DNA of 64,000 nucleotides from Cladobotryum mycophilum (lineage: Eukaryota > Ascomycota > Sordariomycetes > Hypocreales > Hypocreaceae), in contig JAVFKD010000004.1 of NCBI GenBank assembly GCA_036429605.1, positions 2,728,001 through 2,792,000 on the forward strand. Reading direction: 5' to 3'. Below, one piece after another: positions 35,646 through 48,035 of the stretch. The position numbers and the translations under genes are program-made. Within the stretch, counting starts at the first letter, position 1, and every line of letters begins with the position of its first letter. Below the pieces are notes generated by a model that saw only the letters and a list, made by a program, of their open reading frames with translations, was not told the origin of the DNA and searched no databases.

Positions 35646-36111
35646 GCTTGGGTGGGCTTGGGATAACTGGGCAGCCCGCCGGGAGGGGAAGCTGAAAGAC
35701 TTGAGTACTAGATAGTTACCTGGTAGTGCATGTGTTTCTTTTTTCTTTTTTTCTTTTTTGGTGTTACTATTTTCTTCTTTCTTGTGTACTTATTTTCTCG
35801 GAGTGAGCGATTACACCCGATATGTAATAGAGCCGACGACCGTCCATAAACGAGCAAATGAGAAGCAGCATTTTCCCTACCGTTGCAACAGACACCTTCC
35901 CGTCGTTGTCCCTTGAAGGCAGTGCTATACAAAGGTTATTCCTTCGCTTCGAGGCGAGAAAAGAATGGAGTAACGTCGCTCCTAAAGCCGGTTTGATGTC
36001 ACCTGTCAAACCTCTCCGAAACAGCTGTATAACCTAGCGCAACATACCCATTGTCAGCCAGCAGTCGCCCACAAACTCTGGTATCAAGATCCGTATCGAA
36101 AAAGCCTTTCA

Positions 36112-36152
<41 letters not shown>

Positions 36153-36660
36153 CTCTCTCTTTCTTTCTCTCTCTTTCTCTTTCTCTAGTCTCTGTGTATC
36201 TTGGGATGCAGCCAGGCAAAGGTTGCGCTCAACGTACCCGTATATGCTGCAACCCATGCAAAAAGGTGGGGGCATTTCATATGCACACATACCGTGGACA
36301 TCCCTCTCTGCGCAAGCCTCAGGAACAGTGCGATGCCACAAAGAAAAAGAAGAAGAAATTGCCCTGCCATCCCCCTTTCTCATGTAAAGTCACGCCATGA
36401 CTGTGTCTCCCTTTTACCGCAGACGTTGTGTCAGTGATTCACTAGATGTGTTGCCGATGACATGCCCCATTACCTAGACGAGGTGCCCATATATCTCATC
36501 CTCAGGGGGCAAGGCCAACCTTTTTCTTCTACGCTCAACTTCAACCTCTCCTCCCACCTCGCCCTCTCTCTTTTTCTTTCTTTCTTTCTTGCTTCATCCT
36601 TGTCCTTGAATTCATAGCCGAATCTTTAAAACAGCTCCTTTTTTATGAAATTCGGTCAAC
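35646..36660. other. Intergenic with CT microsatellite
   Basis: 1 kb between two tandem genes. A long (CT)n/(TTTC)n tract lies at about 36112-36186, and another CT-rich stretch at about 36560-36600 just before the GH16 gene, as is common in fungal promoters. No gene. Confidence 0.5.
36112..36186. repeat. (CT)n/(TTTC)n microsatellite
   Basis: About 75 bp of pure pyrimidine dinucleotide repeat with TTTC interruptions, 475 bp upstream of the GH16 start codon. Confidence 0.9.
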
Positions 36661-38003
36661 ATGTTGTGCCATCTATTCCTATCGCTTGCGCTTGCCATCC
36701 CCGTGCTAGCCAGCCTAGAAGATCTCACTCACTGCGATCCCCTCAAGAAAGACACCCGTATGTCTCCCTCCTCCTCCTCCTCCTCTCATACACTTCTATT
36801 TTTATTCAAACATCCGCTCATCAAAGGTGAACTAACAGATCCAACAGGCTGTCCGCCTGACCCTGCCTTTGCCGGCAAAGCATCCTTTGACTTTTCCACC
36901 GCCGACTGGAACACCCAGCTCAGCGACTTTTGGGCCGCCGATGCTGGTACCTCCAAGGATCACGATCACATCAACTTTGAGACGGATGGCAAGGGCGCCG
37001 CGGTCAGTGTTTGGGGGGATGGCCAGGCACCCACCCTGACGAGCAACAAGTACTTTCTCTTTGGCAAGGTGAGCGTGGAGGCTCAGGCAGCTCAGGGTCC
37101 GGGCCTCATCACGGCCATTGTCCTCAAGTCTGACTCTGGCGACGAAATCGACTGGGTAAGCCAAAAGGAAAAAAAAGAAAAAAAAAGAAAGAAGAATGAT
37201 CCCTTTGTATTCCTTTGATCGTAAGATGCATGTTGGCATCGAACAAAAGCCATCAGCTACACAACCCCCATAAGAACCCCGGCTCTAACAATGGAAACCA
37301 GGAACTCCTCGGCGCATACGACAACCAAGCCCAAACAAACTACTTCTACGACGGCCAAGCCCTCTTCAACACCTACAACGACACCTACCCTCTCGACACC
37401 CCCTCCTTCGCCGCCTACCACCGCTACTCGGTCGAGTGGACCCCCGAGCGCCTCACCTTCGCCATCAACGGCACCGACCGCAAGACCTGGCTCGTCGGCG
37501 ACATCCCCGCCGCGAAGTGGCCCCAGACCCCCATGCAGGTCAAGCTGGGCGTCTGGTCCGTCGGCAACGCCAGCGACCCGGGCGAGATCGCCTGGGCGGG
37601 CGGCGTGCCGGACTGGGAGGGCGGGAAGGACAGGCCCCGCACGGCGTACTTCAAGTCGCTGGAGGTGGACGACTACGCCGGCCTGTGCAACCAGACGGAC
37701 GGCCCGGTCGAGTACCTCTACAACGAGCGCACAAGGGGCTGGTCCGAGGTCCAGATCAGGGGGTGCGTCAAGAGAGTCTTCCCAGGCCTGCCAGACATCA
37801 CCGGCAGCCCAGGACAGCCCACACAGACCGGCAGAGAACCAAGCGGCACCGCATCCCCCACCAATTCAAACGACACGCAGCCAACTCAAACAGGCGAAGA
37901 ACCACCAAGCGAGACCGACGACGAGGGCGCCGCGCAGTTGGCCAAACAACTCTCCTCACCACTCGCCGCAGTAGTCCTCCTTTGCTGGATTCTCATGATT
38001 TGA
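36661..38003 (+). CDS. GPI-anchored GH16 chitin-glucan transglycosylase (CRH family)
   Basis: Three exons: 36661-36757, 36848-37155 and 37302-38003; 368 residues. A signal peptide (residues 1-18) is followed by the CRH-type HCDPLKK...CPPDPAF region. The catalytic GH16 motif DEIDWE is at residues 131-136, split by intron 2 exactly before the second Glu; Glu132 and Glu136 are nucleophile and acid/base. The domain continues to the FKSLEVDDYAG strand. A cysteine pair follows in the C-terminal part, then a Ser/Thr/Pro linker and a hydrophobic tail (SSPLAAVVLLCWILMI) suited to GPI attachment. CRH enzymes join chitin to beta-1,6/1,3-glucan in the wall. The coding region is strongly GC-rich at third positions in exon 3. 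Confidence 0.92.
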
Positions 38004-38583
38004 GGAAAAGAACGGAGGGCGAAGAGTTTAACAGGGGCGCGGGGGAGCTACAATACCCAAATATGCTTCATGTTTTTCTGAAATTCATAGCTAAAAGACT
38101 AGACGAGATATCTTAATACAGGGTTGATTCGCTTTCATTGATTCGCTTTCATCATCACATTTGCCAAAAAGAAAAAAATTCTAAAACGCTGTGTCTTTGC
38201 ATTTCATGAAGAAAAAAATATGTGTGAAAAAAAAAGAAACAATTCGCCTGCAAGTCCCAGCCTTTCCTCTTCATCTTCATCTTCTTCATTTTTTCCCCAA
38301 TGTTGGCCCGCTATTATACATTTCAATAATCATAATACAGATGTTTGTTTCCCCAATCTTCATTCGCTCAACGGCTGCTTGGAACTTTTGAAAAAAAAAA
38401 AAGGTCGGGGGTATCAAAGACAACATAGGGAACAAAAAGAGCCCCGATCAAAAAAGAAAAGAGGGTGAATAAAAGGGCATTCCAACACCTCAAATGCAAA
38501 GCGTTCGGCCGTCATAGAAAGCACATAACAGAAAAAGAAATTCAAGCGAAATATCACGCTGTTGCAGCAATCAGAGGCTTTCA
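38004..38583. other. Intergenic, convergent 3' ends
   Basis: 580 bp AT-rich spacer with several A-rich runs between the GH16 and ARF-GEF genes; no gene. Confidence 0.45.
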
Positions 38584-41500
38584 TCAAGGTCGCAAGGTCT
38601 CATCTCCTTCCTCTGCTCCACTGACTTCCATGTCAGTGTCAGTGAGCTCTCCTCGAGCTGCCCGTCGGGCTAAATCTCTCTCCTTGTAAATCTCACGCTT
38701 CCTGTTCTCTGCCTGCTGCAGAGCATCCACGTAAGTCCTAAACTTCACAATCTCCCTAAGAAGATATGCGCTCTTGCGCTCCCAGTTAGCCATGGCTTTA
38801 CCGGCATTCTGGCCCCTAGGCGTGAAAGCCAAAAGCATAGGGCTACGGAGTTGGTTGTGGGTCTGAAGCTCCTGCTCGATGCTCTTGACATAGGCAGCGA
38901 GCGTGTCTAGCTGCTCGATTTCAGCCAAATTGCTTGGCCGCATACTTTGCGTTGGAGGCGACCAGTTGGAAATATGAATGCGGTCACCAGGCAGCTTGCC
39001 ACGTCCACCGCTATTGGTGAATGCACTTGAACCTTGGTCGATACTCGCTGTGTGTAGACTAGCGCTCTGGACGCTAGATTTCCTGCCATGAGTTGTACTG
39101 CTTCCGGGACGTGATGTCCTCCCACTTGCTATAGAAGCAGCGCTGGAATCATTAATCGCGTTGACTAACGAGTTGTTTACAACGGCATCACTCCATCCGT
39201 ATTCGATGTTGCTTATACCGCCGACTAACGGATGGGAGCTAAGACGCGCACTCCAATAGTTTGCAGTGTCAACAAACTCTTTAATGATTTCAGGCGTTCC
39301 GACCTGGAACAAATGAACCGCGCCGGTGGGTAAGCTCAATGCCCAGACAAAGGGCCTCGTACGCGAATAGCCAGGCGATGGAAGCGCCGAAGCAAGTGTC
39401 AAGCGCAAGTTGAAGGTGCCCAGATTCACAGCATTGTCTTGCCAGTTGCCACCTCCAACTGGTCCGTTAAGTTTGCCATTCCGTCCACGATTCTTGTGTC
39501 GTGTCGATTTACTAGAATTGAATGAGAACAGACTCATCTGACCCTTTTGAACGACGGCAAAAACCTCGCCCCAGTTCCGGTCCTTCGCCCTCTTGCCTAC
39601 GCCATCAAGGTGGTGTTTGTGCATAACTCTACCTTCCTTGACCCATGGTGGACCGGAAAGCTCCAGCGATTCATCCTCGAGAACTGGTCCATGCGAAGGA
39701 ACATCAGAGCTCATAATTGATCCTCCGTCGTGAACACTAGAATCTTCGTCGCGGATAATGGCTTGGCTCAGAGCATTCGCAAACCCAATAGATTGCTGGA
39801 AATCACCCCGAGGCATCGCCGAGCCAAAAGAATCTTGTGACATTGAACCCTGAGTGCGACCCAGTGAATAGCGGCTCCAGGTAGCCGATGATAATGCAGG
39901 ACTCCACATAGAGTTTGCATCGTCGAAGCTTGTGCGGCTAGAGGAGAAGCCGTTGCGTCCAAGGCCAGGCCTAGAGCGGCTCTTCGATGTCCATCGTGAA
40001 TTATTATTCCGGTTAGTATCCGTAATGCGGCCCCGCAAAGACATATGACCCTCCGATGGAGCCTTGCTTAGAACACTAGGGCTCCTCTTGAGCATGCCCA
40101 TGACGGACAAGCTACTCTGAGAATGTGCATTAGCGAGGTGCTTATCTGACTCGGCGCCAAATAAGGGCAAGCGATCGTCTCGGATGGAGACATAGGTGTA
40201 CTTTAGGACTGCTTCAATCTGTTCCTCCCAAGCCTTCACAGTACCATAGAACGGCGTCTTCACAAGTGGTCCTGCTTCATCAAACATGTCGCTACTAAAA
40301 GTATCGGTACGGGCTGGTGGTCGGAAAGAGTTCCGGAAAGTTCTACGGTCATGCTCGGTCGATGGCCGCACATTTTCGTTTCCCAAGAATGCATTCTTCT
40401 CAGGCAAAATACTAGGACGCTCGAAAGCGTCAGGTGCTGCCTCGGCAACCGCCTGAGTAATGGTAAATAAAGTGTTCTTGACGAACTGACTACGCGTCAT
40501 CTTTTGCTCAATATCAGCGACATGCAGATCGGTATTAAGCAACATGATGGAGTAGCAAATGGTATGGATGACATCTATATACACATTAGCAATGCATTGA
40601 ACCAAACCTGTTGTCGCGTATACTGACCTGTAGCTTTGAAGCCGTGGTTTGGATTGCAGTCGCACCATCGCTTCGAAAACGCGACCAGAATGCGATCTAC
40701 TTGTTGGGTTTCGGCGCGCAAGATGAGACGGCTGCACACCTTTCGCAGGGCGGTAACAACACTTAGATCCGAAAAGTCGTAGAGGTCGATATATGCCTGC
40801 AGGGTTCGTTGACGAATAGGACCCTCTTCACCCATCCACGACGCCGCCTTCTCCTTGGGGATGAAATCCTCAACTCCATCGTATATCTGCTGGGCCTTTT
40901 GTCGCTCATCCTCGGTTGGATCTCCCATAACAAACTCCGGTTCATCTAGTATCATTGTCTTCATTAGGTCGAGTGATTCCAAAATCTTGGGGCTGGGCAG
41001 GTTCGCACCTTCAATGCGCACGCTTGGCGGCGCACTCGGCGCGGTTTTGTAATCAGTCTCTGTGGAGCCCGACGCAAAACTTGTCGACCTGTTGCCCGGA
41101 ATCGCAAGCTTCAGGTGCAGTGGATCATCAAGATCCATCTCACCATGATCCATTTTATAAGTATGCTTCTTGCTCGGACGAATTGTCGTGTTATGTTCCT
41201 TGCTCCGTCCAGAAACGGGGGATGATCCAACGCCAGTACCGTTCTCTCTGTTGTTATCCATAAACTGCCGCCTCAATTGACGTGGTGAATCATCTTCACC
41301 ATCACTACCATTGTCAAGATCCAGAAATGAGTTACTCCTTTTTTCAAAAGCCTTGTTCGGCCGTCGAGGACGTTGCAGGGTTGGACTTTCAGCGGTCCAG
41401 TTCTGGTCATGGTCCGAGTCAGATGTGACTGCTCTAATCTTGGCATTGGGGCTTGGCTCGTAATCAGGGGAAAACTCTCTCTTGTATTCCCTGCTCTCAT

Positions 41501-42896
41501 CGCCGTCGTCCGTGCCAGACTCGGAAATCGTGTTGGTAATATCGGCAAGGGCATAACCCCCATGTCCAGCTTCAGATCCGTCCCGGAGATATGGGCTCAT
41601 TACTTTTCTTAAGCTGCTCGCGGGGCTTTTCGGGTCTGCCATATCTGCTTGCACGCTTCCGTCGATGGGTGGAACCGGAGGTACATCGGTAGGCATAGGA
41701 GGAGTGTCGTCGGCGTTGGACTTCTTGCGGCGTCTGAAAAACGACGACGGCTTCTTTTGTAACACGGGCTGAACCGAGTACGACGAGGATACGTCTCTGA
41801 AGGGCGGGGTTGCTGCGGTTCTCGTATGGCTAGGAAACTGTTGTAGAGGTGTTGAGACGTAGCGAGTTGGAGGTTGAGCTTCGGGAGCATTGTTCTTGGA
41901 GCCAAACACTCGTCGGAAGAATCCCTGCTTCTCTTTGGGTTGAGTGGGTGTCGTAGGGGACGAGCAGCCCGTCGAATCGGTTTTTGGCTTCCCATAGCTG
42001 ACGCTCGGCGCCGGGGCCGAATCGAAGTCGGATACAGGCATGGCAGGCACTACTTGATGTGCGTTTGCACCTCGCTTGCTTCGTCCAGCTGCACTTCTAA
42101 GAGAACGGCTCGTGCTGCGCTTGCGTTCCAACGTAGGAAAATCGAAAGGCTCCGGCGGCGGTGGAGGAATTTGGATTGCCGACGGTACACGGCGGGGGCC
42201 ACCAGGCACAGTTGGTGTTGGGGCTGCGGCGTAATAGTCGTCGTCGTTTGTGAAACCGCTCGAAAAGTCGACTCGGAATGGTGATAATAAGGGACCGTTG
42301 AGTTGCTGCTGCAACGCCTGTCGGGTGCCTTGATCGAAACTTAGAGAGCGTCTGAAACCACTGCGATTCCAGCTGCTGGGGCCAGCGGGGAAGCCTGTTG
42401 TGTCGATTTGCGTGCTGCTAATGCTACCTCTGCCACGGGAATGGAGAGCACGAGTACCTGTCGCAGTTTGGGCTAGTATCGGAAGGATCGTCTCTCTAGG
42501 GTTATCTGGTCTTGGGAATCGAAATGTTGAACTGCTATTACTTCGTCGACTTCGAGGAACCCGGGCTAATGGGGGGCTCGATTCGGCGGCGGCATCAAGA
42601 TCGGAGCTGTAGGAGTGGTGATGATGGAGACTGTGGTGTCTCTGTCCTTCGTTGTCGGTGGATCTCCCGGCGGCGGCGTTGATGGCGTTGTTTAACCACG
42701 TCCTCGCAGAATCGTCGAAGCTCACTGGTGGACCGCCGTAGGATGATGTACCTGTACTGCCAGTCTGTCCCAATGAGAACTGGTCAAGGGACAGGAGCAT
42801 ATTATTGACGAGAGAGTCTCGGGTGACGTCGCGAGGCGACAACGAGAGGTCGTGAGAGTCCCGAGTTGGAGCTCTAGACGCGTGTTGGTCCGCCAT
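38584..42896 (-). CDS. Sec7/PH-domain ARF guanine-nucleotide exchange factor (SYT1-like)
   Basis: Two exons, 40628-42896 and 38584-40574, with a 53-bp intron in the middle of the Sec7 domain (GTCAGT..TATATAG); 1419 residues. The first 600 residues are Ser/Pro-rich and disordered. Sec7 spans about 660-850. Its catalytic loop is RLILRAETQQVDRIL, with the glutamate finger in RAET, and it continues into CYSIMLLNTDLH after the intron. A PH domain follows at about 1068-1205 (VKEGRVMHKHHLDG ... FVDTANYWSARL), then a C-terminal coiled-coil-like segment (about 1330-1400, alternating charged and Leu residues). Sec7 domains load GTP on ARF/ARL GTPases at Golgi and endosomal membranes. The disordered N-terminus plus Sec7-PH order matches yeast Syt1 and its filamentous orthologues. 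No frame problem. Confidence 0.88.
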
Positions 42897-45585
42897 ATCG
42901 GCTTCTTCAATTGGGCGGCAAATGGCCTCTTTTCCTCTTTAGCTGCCTGCAAAAAGGAAGCATGGACGAATTGCGGGTCTACAGTCACCAGCGTTGGTAG
43001 ACACTTTGACACTGGTACTTGGGTGGTGGTGGTGGTGGTGGTGACGGGCAATGCGGACGCATAGGCATACAACGCATGTAGGTGCGGTACGGTTCATTCG
43101 TCGTGCATGCAAGCGCCCGGTGGTTCTTTGTCGTCTGTCTGTCTGGTCTGGTCTGTGGATGCAACTCTAGATCTTCGTCTCGCGTTCGGTTTCTGGACTC
43201 AGTTTAAGATGAGTGGCTTGTGCTCTTCAGTAGCGGCAGCCCGGGCGTGATGCAGTGCGGGCTTTCCTGAGCCGCGAAAGCGAGACCTTGCAAGGGTCTC
43301 TCTTCTCTCCCTCTCTGTCTCTCTTTTCTCTCCTCTCTCTCAAGGGCTTGCAAGGGGGTGAGGGGGGAGGCCGTGTGGAATTGAGCGAGGTTCGGATTTC
43401 GAGCCCTGTGGTGAAAGAAGGGATACCGGGCAGCCTGTGGTTCTCGCTCAGTTGTTGCTTGCTGAGGTACAGGTAAGCTTTAGCGGTTGTTCCAGGTACT
43501 CCGTACGCTGTGGGGTTTTTTTGATGGGGCTCGATGGATCTGCTGCAGCCCCCAGTCATTTAAAAATGCACAGGGGCCCAGGGTCGAAAAGGGCCAGGGT
43601 ATCAATATTAATAGTATTTTCTTGGTGGTAATTGCGTCGTCGTTCCCTTACCTTGCTCCGTGGGTTCGCAGTGAATCGTGCACATGCCCTGCTTCGCCTG
43701 AATTCCTTTTCTTTTTTTGCTTTTGCTTCTTTTGCCCTTTTGCTTTTGCCCGTTTGATCTGGTCCTGAAGCCACAGGGAATGGATTATTCTTGGGTGACT
43801 GAACAGGCATCAAGGATTCAAGGGAGAGGCAAGCGATCTTGACCTACTTGTACATACCTGTCTAGGTACATACCTATAGTACAGGTATTCTTACAGCTGG
43901 TGAGATATTTTTACTCACAGCCCTGCCCTGAGACCTGTTGGAACGACTGGATGGAGCTGGAGGGCTATTGATGAACTGACAGCCACTAACGGTGCGTCCG
44001 GGGGGAGTGTTTGCATCCCATGCCTAAGCTCTTCCATCCAATGCTTCCAATTCTTCCACTACCTACCCAGAGAGAGCCTGCAGATGAAACGCTTGGCGCA
44101 AAGCAATGCTTGAGCATCAGTGGGTTCGAGATGCAGTGGCATTGGATTCAAATGCATGTCTCAACCACAACTTAGTCCGGGTAGTAAGATGGAAGGCAAA
44201 AGTACCTGTACCTGTACCTGAATCTCTACTCTGTACATGCAAGGCAAAAGATAAAAGAGAAACATGGGAGTTTCTTCGCTTGCACCGAGACAGGAGAACT
44301 CTCGTGTTCAACATGTCTCTGTTATTCATGTCCTCCCGTTCCGTTCCGTCTGGTACTCGGCTGATTTTCTGTGGGAATGTTCATCGCGAACCGAGACGGG
44401 ATTCTTTGGGGCCCCAACATTGAGGAAAAAGTAACAACAGTGGACAATGACCACACCTTGAACTGAGTTCGTGATCCAGGAAGAACCAGGGGGCGGTGAA
44501 AAAGTTCCCAAGCTTCAGGCAACGCCACAGATGGTTTTCCCTCTGAATGGTTGGCCCCCTTTTATTTTCTTTTCTTTTCTTTTCTCCTCCCTCTTCTTCT
44601 CCTCTCCCCTCCCTCCACAACCCCCCATCCTCATAGCAAGCGTTCCAAAGCTGACAAGGTTTTGGTGTCCTACTGACAGGGATGTGTTTCGGAAACGCAT
44701 GCAGGGGCTCGCTTCTTGCATTCCCGCTGCTCATGCACGTGAGCGAATGACAGCTGTTTTGGTCTGGTCTACCTAGGTTCTCTTATTTACATTCCACAGC
44801 TACCCTGCAGCTATGGGGGAGCTTTATGATCAATTGACAGTCCTATATCATCTCAATTGACAAGGATTCATGTTCCTGTCTCTTGTCCATCATCATTTGA
44901 GCTCTGATGGCATCAATTGAAGCACACAAGAGCAATGCATGGAACCCATCTCCTCGATACGGCATTGCCGGTCCAAAATATCTGCCTTGACATTGTGCTA
45001 ACACGACTAGTTGTAGCAAACGCAATTGCTTGAGCTAGCCTCTGCTCTAAGCCGAGCAAGAGCCCCCAATCGAGTGGTCCTTGCGCCCAATTTTTCTAGA
45101 AAACAACCATTTCTTTTGGTTTTCAGAGCTGGCTTGCTGAGGATGGACCTCGTGAGCAGTCAGCCACACCTGTAGCTCACCCTACCTACTACTTACCTAC
45201 CTCTTGTGCTGTGGTGTGCTGTGGTTTGATCTAGCAAGAGCTCAAGCTAAATATCTAGTTGATTGCTTTTGTATGGTATCTCAGCCCAAACAGCCACTGT
45301 TCGAGGAAGCGATGAATTCAATTGGTCAACTTACGACGTACTGACTGTTCTTCCGCGAACGAGTTCTTGACACAATATACAAGTAGATCTGAGTATAAAC
45401 TCGCCTACAGGGTATTGTTTCTTAGTGAGTAAGTGAGTAAGTGAGTGTGTATGGCTTATCGGGACGTTGGCCCGTTCAGTCCCACACAAACTCCACGAAG
45501 CCCCAAAACGGGCAACCCACAAGCGAAACCTGAAAATACCTCAATATCACGTCCACCCTCAACAAATCGGAGTCAAAGAACTCTG
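42897..45585. other. Gene-free interval, 2.7 kb
   Basis: Upstream of the ARF-GEF gene and before the tRNA. It contains (GGT)n at about 43022-43043, TTTTC repeats near 44569-44584, GTACCT-type repeats near 44203-44220, palindrome-like TACCTAGGTAC words near 43850-43888, and AGTAAGTG repeats near 45424-45446. No frame has domain content. It probably holds a long promoter/leader of the GEF gene. Confidence 0.5.
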
Positions 45586-45691
45586 GGGCGCATGGTCTAG
45601 TGGTATGATTTTCCCTTAGCATCTTTCAACCAAATCACCATTTGGTTAATGAGCTTGGGAGAGGTCCGGGGTTCAATTCCCCGTGTGTCCA
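45586..45691 (+). tRNA. tRNA-Ala(AGC) with a 34-nt intron
   Basis: Acceptor stem 5' GGGCGCA pairs with 3' TGTGTCC (45684-45690), with A73 at 45691. The third pair is G3-U70, the alanine identity element. The anticodon stem TTCCC/GGGAG encloses loop TTAGCA...T, giving anticodon AGC. The intron, 45622-45655, lies at the standard place one base 3' of the anticodon. The T arm CGGGG-TTCAATT-CCCCG is perfect. A box (TGGTCTAGTGG) and B box (GGTTCAATTCC) are intact. The D arm looks more like the fungal Pro/Gly type than the usual alanine GCGTAG form. Confidence 0.9.
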
Positions 45692-45709
45692 GTTTCCTCT
45701 TCGATTTCA

Positions 45710-45715
45710 TTTTTT
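45710..45715 (+). terminator. RNA polymerase III terminator
   Basis: A T6 run 19 bp after the tRNA 3' end, on the same strand; the first run of four or more T after the gene. Confidence 0.75.
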
Positions 45716-46100
45716 GGTCCCTTTAACGAAGGCGTTGTTCAGAGCCGGCATGATTTTTTGATGTTTCTTATACGTATGTTGTAGTAGTTACGTACGATCT
45801 AGCTTCTTCACCTGAGCAATATAATTTTACCTTGATCTGCTACAATTAATCATTTGGCGCGAATCACTGTGTTGTCATGTACGGAAAATGCATCGATATA
45901 ATTCAACCTAAAAGACTTGTATGAAACCATTTTGCCCTTTCCAACACGCACCCAAACCGTAGTCCAAACCCGTCCAATCCATAAAAAGACATCCATATCC
46001 AGTTCATACAGCATAGTACAACAAAAAAGAAAAGTCATCAAGTCGTTAGTCTCAGAAAGGGAAAAGAAAAAGAAAAAGAAAGAGAAAGAAAAGAGCAGAA
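45716..46100. other. Intergenic
   Basis: 385 bp containing the 3' flank of the DUF6594 gene, with an (AAAAG)n purine tract at about 46060-46095; no gene. Confidence 0.45.
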
Positions 46101-48035
46101 TCAAGAAGCAGTACCCGCAATGATAGCCATCACAACCCCGTACACTCCCACACAAACCACGAAATCCATTGGGTTTCGCTTCTCAGACAGCGCAGTAAAG
46201 TGCCCCGACTGCATCATCGCCGCGGCGCCGCCGAGCCCAATCAGCAGCACGACCGTCATGCGCCCGATAAAGTCTCGAATGACGGAGAAGGAGAGCACCG
46301 GCGCCAGGACCACCCCGGCCATGGCCAGCACGAGATAGAGGAGGGGTGTCTGCGTTGGGGCTGGCGGCTGCGCCTGCGGTGCTTGGGGAGTCGGTGCCCT
46401 TCGCGCATAAGACCTGCGGGCGCTTGATCGATAACTGCCGACCTCTGACGGCGGGCTGCTTGGCGGGGGAAACCAACAACTCCGACGGAGCGAGGCAAGG
46501 GCATGGTGGGATCGTCTACCTGGTGATCGGTTGTAATCGATTTTCGCCTGGCCAGAGAGACGAGATCGGGGGCTTCGAGGAAGTTGTACTCCTCAATCAC
46601 CTCGGGCACAAAGGTCTCGAGGTAGTTTCTATAGCCAAAAGTCTCTGGCACTGTTGGCTCACCGAGGTCCTGTGTCTCCTTGAATGAAGCAAGAGCTTGG
46701 TCTGGGAGTTGTTAGTCGAAATTTCTTTTTGGCAGATACGGGGGTATACATACGGTACTGATATAGCTTTTGTGCGATCTGGCTCAGAATTTCGTTTCTT
46801 CGCCAGGCAATGTCCCGCTGCTCATTCCTTTCTTTCCGACGAGGTCCCTGTGGGCCGCTTCCATACATCTTAAGGTGGGCATCCTGAGTGTCAAGCTCAT
46901 CTAGCTGCGACTCCAGCTGCGTGAGCTCGTCCTGCAAGTGGAGCAACAAGCGGTGATGAAGTGACTCGAATCGTCGGTAAATCGGTGCGAGTTTTGGGCC
47001 TACAATGCTCCCAGACAGCTTAGCTGCCAGGAGTTCAAGCCCACTAAGTTGTCTCTCTGGTGCAGGCAACGCCGGGAGTGGTGGCAGGGCGGGAAGTTCA
47101 GCAGGAAACGGCGGAGGTCCTTGAGGAGGCGAAAAGAATCCTCCAGCTTCAGGGTGAAAAGGTATTTCTGGCGAGCCGAACCTGTTGAAGGAGTGGTTTG
47201 GTCCGGGTGGTGGTGGATAGTGGCCATCGAAATGCTCTTCCATTGGAGGTTCGTTGACCATAGAACCATTTACCATAGAACCGTTGACCATCGAACCATG
47301 AACGGGGCTACGACTGTCGAATCTCCTATCGTTCATTGGTCTCCCTTGGTAGGGACCCCCATAAGGCTGTGGTGGGACTATAAAACAAATGAATACTTTG
47401 AAACCGTCATGAGATGAGGAGATTTACTCACAGTGCCCCTGTTCTTCGGGATCGCCCACCATAAAGTCCATCGCATGTGGTCGCTGATGAGGACTGAAGC
47501 GTCGATTTGGGCTCAAGCGCCTGCGAGGGCTTCCTCGCCTAGGTCCCCTTCTCGGTCTCTCCCTGACATGAGGGGCTCCTGCTTCCTCATGAGGTGGCTG
47601 CTGTGAGCCCTGGTGCTCGATTTTCTCGCCCTCCTTTGGGATTTCCGGTTCTGTAGTTGCTGTTACTGTGCTTACTACAGCTTCGGATAATGGACTTGAG
47701 GGTGATGAAAGCCGGGAATCTATTGTATCTGAAGATTTTCTCTCCTCTGGAAGATGCTTTTGGGATATGGTGACTGATTTCCTCTTCTTCTGGACGGCCA
47801 TGGGGGGAAGAGGTGATGTGGTGCGCTGAAGATCTGTCGGGTGCTCATGGTAATTGTCGACACTTGCTTGCCGAGCATGCCTTACACGTCGCTTGACGTT
47901 GGATTCACCTCCTGGACCATGAATAGGACCATAAAAGGGACCAGAACCAGGACCGGGACCGGGACCGAGGCCAGGCGCATCCATCCTCGGAGCGCCTCCC
48001 TCTCCATTGCCAACTCCTGTCTCGTGAGGAGCCAT
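46101..48035 (-). CDS. DUF6594 family membrane protein
   Basis: Three exons: 47432-48035, 46754-47377 and 46101-46701; about 609 residues. The N-terminal 340 residues are disordered, with Pro/Gly and Arg/Ser-rich parts and a triplicated Met-Val-Asn-Gly-Ser motif (about 47250-47290). The DUF6594 core begins at LAAKLSGSIVGPKLAPIYRR and FESLHHRLLLHLQDEL. The C-terminus has three hydrophobic helices (from YLVLAMAGVVL to the end), typical of the family. The frame between the core and the membrane segments breaks at a G5 run (+ strand 46465-46469). One additional base gives a continuous Pro/Ser linker and keeps all three helices; an intron lacks a branch site there. The acceptor of intron 2 was set at CCCAG because it has a GACTAAC branch. 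Function of the family is unknown. Confidence 0.82.

Noticed and set aside
37436..38116. 226-codon and 227-codon frames overlapping the GH16 gene
   Set aside because: GC-rich third positions of GH16 open the other frames; they are Arg/Pro/Ser shadows.
45586..45691. tRNA-Pro as identity of the tRNA
   Set aside because: The D arm looks Pro-like, but placing the intron at the standard position gives anticodon AGC, and G3-U70 marks alanine.
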